Made by a program: the position numbers and the translations under genes. Below are positions 57,901 to 64,000 of a stretch of DNA of 64,000 nt, in pieces. This DNA is from Phytophthora hibernalis (Eukaryota > Oomycota > Peronosporomycetes > Peronosporales > Peronosporaceae): positions 124,001 through 188,000 of the forward strand of contig JAAKBF010000007.1 of the NCBI GenBank assembly GCA_012656075.1, in the 5' to 3' direction. Each line of letters starts with the position of its first letter. Position 1 is the first letter of the stretch. A model generated the notes under the pieces. That model was not told where the DNA came from. It made no database searches and worked only from the letters and a program-made list of their open reading frames with translations.

Positions 57901-59251
57901 GAGCAAATTACAGGAGCGCCTTCATGATGAACAGCGACGAAATGCTGAACAGAAGAAGGATCGGTTGTCAACGTCGTCGAATGACAGTCAGCTCTACTCG
58001 GAAACCAATGGTACCCGCTCGCGCGGACGATCTGCGGCTCACATGTGGATGGCTGACGCTGATGGCATCATCAGTCAGCTCAATGACGAGACGGGTCGTC
58101 TGCGCAAAGAGAACGAAGAGCAACGCGCATTAACAGCACAGCTGAAGAGTGAGGTTGAAAAGCTCAGGTTTGATCAAACAGTGCTAACAGCCAACTTTCA
58201 AGTCAAGATCCGCGGTTTTCAGGACACGGTAGGCTTTCAAATAATGCTCCTACTTCTTTATCCCCCACCTTCTGTACTAACAACCAATACGTTTTGCAGA
58301 TTCGAGAGAAGGACAAGAAGCTCGAAGCCGTGGAGCGTGAGTGCGTGAAGCTCCGTGAACTTGTGGGCTCTGAACCGATGCTCTCAAGCCAAAAATCAAT
58401 GCGAAAGGACCGGCGCTCAGTGTTCCGAAGATTGGGGTCTAAGAAAGAGTTCGATGACGGCTTCGACAATGGCGATGCGAGCCGCGCCTCGACGGCCATG
58501 CATGCGGCACTTGCCCAGAAGTCCGCAGACACGGCGCAGTTCCTACGCCAGTCTGCGCGACGTATGTCTCGCGCTAATAAACTGTGGCGTAATAACAGCG
58601 GCGACGACAGCGACGGTGAAAATCGTTTTTCAGGGAGTGACATGGGTGACTCAGGCGGCCGACCATCCCTTTTGCAAGAGGTCAGCGCGGCAGGTGCGGG
58701 CGCCATGGAATCTCTAAAGAACAGACTTACAGCTGTCAAAGACAAATACTACGGCGAAGATGGACCAAGTGGAGCTTCACGCCAGAATTCGGATCTCCGG
58801 AGAACTTTTGCAGCCAGAGAGTCATTCAACTTGGACGCGCTGCCACTACCTCTAGGCTGGGAAACTCGCTTGTCCCGCTCAAAGGGAAAGGTCTACTACT
58901 GCAATCCGACCTTACGGATCACGCAGTGGGATCATCCGTCGATAGAGCCAACCAAGGCAAAAGCAGGCAGCTGCAGCTGTGCAGCGCGCAAGAAGGTAAT
59001 CGCTCCGTTGGAATCACTAGATAAAGTGGACAACACTAATCATGCCTCTGTGAACATTGCAGGGGTACATCTACTGTGGGAAGCCCGCCGCGGGATTCAA
59101 TAGGTATGCTTGGGTGTATTACGTTTGATATTGCTACACATTCAGCATGAGCTGTGCTAACTTTTGCTTCACTCGTTTATTCTGCAGACGGCGTGCTCAC
59201 CATGGAGGGTCAAATCTAGATGACGTCAGCCAAAGTGAAGCGAGGCAATGA
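55000..59251 (+). CDS. Unconventional myosin with IQ motifs, coiled coil and C-terminal WW domain
   Basis: Actin motor. The head starts MTDKEAGAGTKCYVPDETYV. P-loop is SGESGAGK plus TETTKIL after a lost A near 55572. Switch I is NDNSSRFGKF, switch II DIFGFEHFKHNSFEQFCINY, actin-binding RQTKVHYVRCIKPNQNKSP, converter and neck to IVKLQ. Two more slips near 56065-56080 and 56235 (CTTTTGAAG). IQ motifs follow: ARHLQHFMRGFCCRLRYLR, AIIFLQAHWRGFKGRC, IIIQKYARRF, VKIQAFLRM. A coiled coil, a Ser/Arg-rich linker and a WW domain (PLPLGWETRLSRSKGKVYYC to ITQWDHP) complete it. Introns: 57442-57521, 57692-57771, 58229-58299, 58996-59062, 59104-59187, giving a tail with GYIYCGKPAAGFNRRRAHHG and a stop at 59251. 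Myosins with WW tails are known from oomycetes. Confidence 0.88.
57442..57521 (+). other. Myosin intron A
   Basis: GTATGC...GAAACTAG, 80 bp, phase 0, joins IVKLQ to SVARCVIMMNRY. Confidence 0.8.
57692..57771 (+). other. Myosin intron B
   Basis: GTGAGC...GTGAACAG, 80 bp, joins ARRFVQ to RKQFKGERKGAVKIQ across a split Arg codon. Confidence 0.85.
58229..58299 (+). other. Myosin intron C
   Basis: GTAGGC...GTTTTGCAG, 71 bp, phase 0, joins RGFQDT to IREKDKKLEAV inside the coiled coil. Confidence 0.88.
58996..59062 (+). other. Myosin intron D
   Basis: GTAATC...CACTAAT...AACATTGCAG, 67 bp, phase 0, joins CAARKK to GYIYCGKPAAGF. If retained, the protein would end at 59103 instead. Confidence 0.65.
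59104..59187 (+). other. Myosin intron E
   Basis: GTATGC...ATTCTGCAG, 84 bp, joins GFN to RRRAHHGG across a split Arg codon and leads to the stop at 59249-59251. Confidence 0.65.
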
Positions 59252-59299
59252 GAGGACATGAACTCCGTTGCCTTGATGGATATCCCAGTTTGGGTTGTA

Positions 59300-62200
59300 C
59301 TATTGGCCACCTGGGCGCGATCCATCGTATACTACGTACGCATCGACGTGGAGATCTCCTTGCTCACTGCGTACTAGGTATTCTTTCTCGTAGCACTCCT
59401 GACACAGGAATAAGCCGTGCTGGGAATTCCAGACTGCGGCAAATACCGTTTTGGGGCCAAAAGCGCTGCCGCTACAAGATTCGCAGAATTTGCAGTCGTC
59501 AGGCTTTGTCCAGCTTTGCTTCATTTGACGTGCGTTGTAGAAAAATTGTTCTCCTGTCAAGAAAATAACAGTTCCACCAAATGTTAAAACCAACAAAACG
59601 TTCTCAAAAGAACATGTTGGCGCTAATGAACATACCAGGTATGTCTTCTGTCATGATCACCCAGTGATTCTCATACTCAAGTTCTTCCGAGCCTAAACCT
59701 GTTGGCTTCTGCGTCGTGATCTTCCCCGTGATCATGTTCCGATACGTAGGTGTCTGGGTCTTTATGTCAAACTCCTTCACATACACTTCACTCAGCATCC
59801 GGCGTAGTAACTTTCGAGCCACAAACACGCGGAAGGCACACTGAATGCCCAACGCGCTGTTTTGGCGAGCTGCGCGGTCCTCTGTGTTTGCAGCAAGCTG
59901 GAGTTTATCGTACAGAAGAAGTAGAGTCAGCAAAAATACTTCTTCGAAGTACCAAGGGCTGGAACGTGTACCAAGCGTTGTTCCTCTTCGTCATCTAGCT
60001 TTTGCAAGTAATCTGCTTCTGCTTGTAGCCAATCTTTCTCCGCCTGCACAAATTCAAGAAACACATGATATGTTGCAATTTAAGATGCGAACAAACCAAC
60101 CGTTGAACTGCCACCGTCGGTGGTCAAGTACCTTGCGTCGTTCATCTTCAGTTTCTTCAACTGTAATCTCGTGTTGTGCACAATCAGTCACTTCTCTTTT
60201 CGGAATCACCACACCATTCGACTTGTTCTTCGCAATTAGTTGTTTCGAATGCTCATTCACCCGCTGGTGAAGCTGTGTGTGCATGCTTTCCACTCCCTCG
60301 AATTTCTTCAAGTTGCAATAGCTGCTCAACCAATTTGCCACGCTGACGAACACGCTCCTCTATCGTAGCCTCCCACTCAGTCTTCAAACGCTCATATGTG
60401 CCTTTCTCCTGAAGCTTGAGGGTCTCCTTCCGTGCGACTTTCCCAGCCTTGAAAGTTTCCCACTCCCGTTGTCGCCGTCGATGCACAATCTTCTGCTTCT
60501 CAAGGTAATCGATGCGGCGGCGCTTCTCTACATAGTTGGCCTCCTCCCGCAGTTTGTCATACTTCTCTGTCACTTCGCGGCGACGACGTGCTGCCTGTTG
60601 ATCTGCATCTTCCGATAATTTCAGCATCTCAAATTCAATTGCCTGCTGTACCAACTCTTCTTGAGCTTGTCGAGCTTTACGCTTGCCAGCAACCAGTTTA
60701 GAAAAGAATCGTTGCAGCCTACGCGCCATCTCCCCTCGCACATACGCATGGAAAGCCTCTCGCTCCTGCTGTATTGCCGCCATTTCACGATAGTAATATG
60801 AAAGTAGCTTCTGTCGTACTTGAATCCGACCCAAACGGCCACGGTAAACCCGCTGGATGCGGATGGCGAGGAGATTCAGACGTCGTAACTTGCGCAGATG
60901 TCGCGTGAAGTGAGCGCGCATTCGAAAGGCACCTTGGACAACCAGGACGGCTTGAATTTGATGCCAGGCCTCTTCGGCCCGCATTCGCCCATGCATTCCA
61001 CGAAACACGCGCTGAATTTCCAAAGCGGCAATGCTCGCCAGCGCGTGGCGACGTAGTATCCCAAATGCAGTTCGTTGCTTGATACGTGTTGTAATGGTGA
61101 ACGCGAACTTTACTGTTGTGCGGGCAGCCTTGCAGTCTCTAGCATATTGTGCCCATGTGTGAAAGCACAAGCGCGCAATCTTAGTCTCATTGAAATAGCG
61201 AAGCTGCCGCAGGACCCTCCTGTTGTGCTCACGCCTTCGAGCTCGATACACAAAGTCGCGATAAATACAAACACTGAGTTCATCAAGTACCGTCGTATGC
61301 GGCGTCATGCGGTGATTCAACAACGTTCTTAGTGGTGGAAGCTGCAGCAGTCGTTTGAATACTCGGAAGGTGATTCTCGACGACGATATTGAAGTAGTTG
61401 AGCAGCCTGAAAGAGATGCTTCTCGAAAGGGCGGTAACATACCAAGCGCAGCTAGAAGCTAAACAGATACGCCACAAGAGCAAGGGTAAGAAGTGATTCA
61501 ATAAGCTTAGAGGAAGGAGATGTTTAAGCATTTACCTACCCGCCCGGAAATTAGATGAGAAGCGGCGGGATTTCGCATTGGGTGAGTGAAGACGAGCGAC
61601 ACATCGCTAGCATCAATTGCGTCCGAGTCATTGATCTCGAGATAGCCACTGGAGGCAAACACACTGAATGCCCAGATCAGGTGCTCTCGCATTGTCAACA
61701 AGGGCTCCTGGAACATCCTACAGCAAGAATCTGCTTGTGAGTTTCAACTAATGAAGATGGTTGTTTGTTTACATGTACGCAAAACGATACCTGAGTGCAA
61801 TGAGTAGGGTTCTCCAGTTGAGCACGGGTACGTTGTCAGCGGACCTCTCGCAGCAATACTGCAACCTTTCCAGATGACGATCAAGCGCCTGGCGTGCAGC
61901 CATCTTTCTAATCTCTTTGTCTTCAGCATTGTTGTCTTCATCTTGTCGTCTATCTCGCTTTTCCTTAGGACCACGCCCAATTTCTCTTTTTACTGCGATG
62001 GTGAGTTATGGATACCGCTGGGATACCAAAATGTGCCGAACGACGCTGGTGAATCGCGCTTTGGTGACGAGGTGGTGCGGAAACGAGCGAAAGAAGCCCT
62101 CGAACAATGCTCGGTCATCTCCTGCTAGACGAATGCCGTGGAAACACGGTGTCGACATTAACTTCATCTATTCAGGGGAAATCAGTGTACCAGAGGCGGC

Positions 62201-62780
62201 ATCAGACTGGAACTAGCACCCCAAAACGCCAGCCACAATACACTTACGAGCTGCAAGACTTCACGCCACTTCTTCACCTGAAAGGCCTCCAACGCTGCAT
62301 ACGCTGGCGTGGTTACTTGTATGGGCAGGCCTGCGATGATCCAGGGTGCGTCTTCTCGTTGCTCCATTAGTTGCCGCTTCAGCACCTCACTCTTCTTTTT
62401 TCGTTGTCGTCTTGCTCTGATGCATCGGTCTGAGCATCATTAGACTTGCCTTCTCTGGACGTGGCAAGTATGCGCGACTCCAAGACGCTCAGCTGAGTGT
62501 CCAAAGAAGCAATAACACCTTCATTGTCTTCACCACCGTCCTTGTACCTATTCTCCTTTCGACTATTATCAGGAGGAAGTGATGCGCCTTCACCAGCATA
62601 TTCATCAACGAGGTTCATCACATCCACGACCACAACAGCGCTTCCCGAATCTGCGTCTTTTAAACGAGAAAACGCCGTATCTGGATTAACGTCGAAGGGT
62701 CCTCTGGTGATAGGGACCGGAAAACCAAACAGAGTCCGTGTGCATGTAAGTGGTAGCTCAGGTTCTGGCTTAATAATTTA
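59300..62780 (-). CDS. IQ-motif and coiled-coil protein with C-terminal Cys cluster
   Basis: Multi-exon minus-strand gene. The N-terminal part, about 62780-62379, is acidic (NPDTAFSRLKDADSGSA, VMNLVDEYAGEG); I could not fix the start, the first good ATG being near 62618. Middle exons at about 61500-61980 include HLIWAFSVFASSGYLEINDS. The body at 60253-61440 has a Trp-containing repeat (ARLCFHTWAQYARDCKAART), then IQ motifs AALEIQRVFRGMHGRMRAE, VLVVQGAFRMRAHFTRH and AIRIQRVYRGRLGRIQVRQ, and a long Lys/Arg/Glu coiled coil. The end at 59300-59933 has another IQ (GIQCAFRVFVARKLLRR), a fold with TYRNMITGKITTQKP, and a cysteine cluster CKFCESCSGS...LFLCQECYEKE. Probably a calmodulin-binding cytoskeletal protein. 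Exon edges are approximate. Confidence 0.6.
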
Positions 62781-62830
62781 AGAAGCTGCATGGGTGTCAC
62801 CACTCTCCATACTGTATCGCTAATGCACCT

Positions 62831-63889
62831 CTAGGAAATGGACGTGTCCTCGGGGCTAATCAGGGCATCAACAAAAGCCTTGTCACCTGACCCGCTCTCA
62901 ATCATGTGCTGAATCGACAAGAAACCATCGCCGTTCATTCGCAAGAACGTCTCGTTGGAGTGCGCAAGTGCCTTGAATGCCTGCTGCAGTACCTCCACGT
63001 GAAACGTTGCTGCACACGCACCACTATAGTCGCCTTCATTCGCCGGAGCGCACGAAAACTCGATAAATGCCGACGACGTTGGTGCAAAGTCAATCTCGCA
63101 CGAACCAATCTCCGAAGTCGCGCTCAGGCTCAGACACTTGGCCTCCGACCTGTCGTCCGGACTTCTACTGTCGGTATCTGCCATGGCGATCGTCACGCTC
63201 GCAGCACTGGGCAGGTCGTAGAGCTCCGCGAAGGCATCCCGCAGTGGCTCCGACTGCATAATGCAGCGCGCCACCACCGCCGACTGCTCGAAGGCACTCT
63301 CGAACTCCAATTGGCCCATGTCTCCGCCCTCGTGTTCCAGCACCTGCATCGAGCACTCGCACATGACGCCGCTGTCCTCCACGACGAGCAGCAAGCTCGC
63401 ACTCTACCAAGAAATAGGCAGCAGTTAGCAGTAGAACATCAATCAATCTACCCCCACTCTACCTCCACTCTACCTCTGGCTCGTAGGTCATTCGAAGCGA
63501 CGTCGTGACCAGCGCCGAGGGTCCGAACATGGACAGGCACTCGATCAGCAAGTTCACGTTGAGTGCGAAGCTCAGCTGTAGGGCGTCCTCCTCTTCTTCT
63601 TGTTCTCCTTCTGTACTTGAGGTAGAGCCCAACCTGTAGCTCTCGAACATCTCCCGCCCAATGGAAGTCTTGATCTGCAGAGACTTGCCCTTGAGTGCGC
63701 CGTGAAGAGCAGGCCGCGTCGGTCCACGTCGCAATGTACGCGCTGGTCCCGCTTGCCGTGCGCCAAGCAGCTCAGCAGCGTCACGAGCACCTTGATGCTC
63801 TCGGCGGTGCACGTCAGCGTCGGCAGAGGCGCGGTACTTGTGGCTGCACTTGCCCCGACCATGTCCATGTCATCGCTATTCCAAGCCAT
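62831..63889 (-). CDS. RAD1: DNA damage checkpoint clamp subunit RAD1 (9-1-1 complex)
   Basis: PCNA-like fold; with RAD9 and HUS1 forms the clamp loaded at damaged DNA in the nucleus. Start at 63889 (MAWNSDDMDMVG); upstream in-frame codons are 5' leader. Features: CTAESIKVLVTLLSCL, DVDRRGLLFTA, NVNLLIECLSMFGPSALVTT (matches the family LTVLLDCLSIFG block), SLRMTYEPE, then intron 63404-63473 and SASLLLVVEDSGVMCECSMQ. The second half has IMQSEPLRDAFAELYDLP and MNGDGFLSIQHMIE (family GFLSLQYMI). One base slip near 63695 between FTA and ALKGKSLQIKTSI. About 330 residues, a little longer than human RAD1 because of an acidic insert (EGEQEEEEDAL). Confidence 0.88.
63404..63473 (-). other. Intron of RAD1
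   Basis: On the minus strand GTAGAG...TTTCTTGGTAG, 70 bp, phase 0, joins TYEPE to SASLLLVVED. Confidence 0.88.
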
Positions 63890-64000
63890 TTTTGATGCGA
63901 TAACGTTAGTAGCATTATTTACTCTTATTTGCACAATATTGTGAGATTACAAAAACAGGAATCTCAGGTACACAATTCAGGGTCCAGGACCATTATTAAT

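Overview
This window looks like nuclear DNA of an oomycete, most likely Phytophthora or a close relative. The evidence is internal. Small introns of about 67-84 bp with GT...AG ends interrupt conserved eukaryotic genes (ARP1, RAD1, COG5, a myosin ending in a WW domain). The transposable elements are those typical of oomycetes: Mutator-like, tyrosine-recombinase Crypton-like, PIF/Harbinger, Ty3/Gypsy, and Ulp1-type protease ORFs. No bacterial operons or ribosome-binding sites are seen.

Layout. 1-2.55 kb: the 5' part of an IQ-motif protein gene running off the left edge (minus). 3.0-4.5 kb: serine palmitoyltransferase subunit 2 (LCB2), copy 1. 5-15 kb: a transposon block with a broken MULE, two divergent Crypton-like recombinase genes, an Ulp1-like protease pseudogene between them, and two tRNA-like sequences. 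15.7-17.2 kb: LCB2 copy 2, without the intron of copy 1. 17.4-24.7 kb: housekeeping block with symplekin (minus), ARP1/centractin (plus, sharing a short divergent promoter) and a Spinster-like MFS transporter (minus). 25.5-31.1 kb: an old PIF/Harbinger element split by a younger complete 3,038-bp Harbinger element with perfect 15-bp terminal repeats and a 3-bp target duplication. 31.6-33.3 kb: a coiled-coil/Ulp1 pseudogene. 34-43 kb: a Ty3/Gypsy element (gag, protease, reverse transcriptase, RNase H, integrase) whose reverse transcriptase is broken by about 330 bp of AT-rich filler, followed by a large antisense acidic ORF and three small ORFs, two of them hydrophobic. 44.4-64 kb: a gene-dense block with histidine ammonia-lyase, an M1 aminopeptidase, a WW-like protein, COG5, a myosin, a second IQ/coiled-coil protein and the checkpoint clamp subunit RAD1.

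Two themes matter for using this annotation. First, nearly every conserved gene carries one to four single-base frame breaks, most of them in or beside short homopolymers. This pattern fits sequencing or assembly error better than gene death, so I annotate these genes as single loci spanning the breaks. Second, the genes have loose functional links: two LCB2 copies (first step of sphingolipid synthesis) lie within 25 kb of a Spinster-type transporter, a family that includes sphingoid and lysolipid exporters. The remaining genes (mRNA 3'-end processing, dynactin, Golgi tethering, myosin transport, DNA damage checkpoint) are ordinary housekeeping functions.
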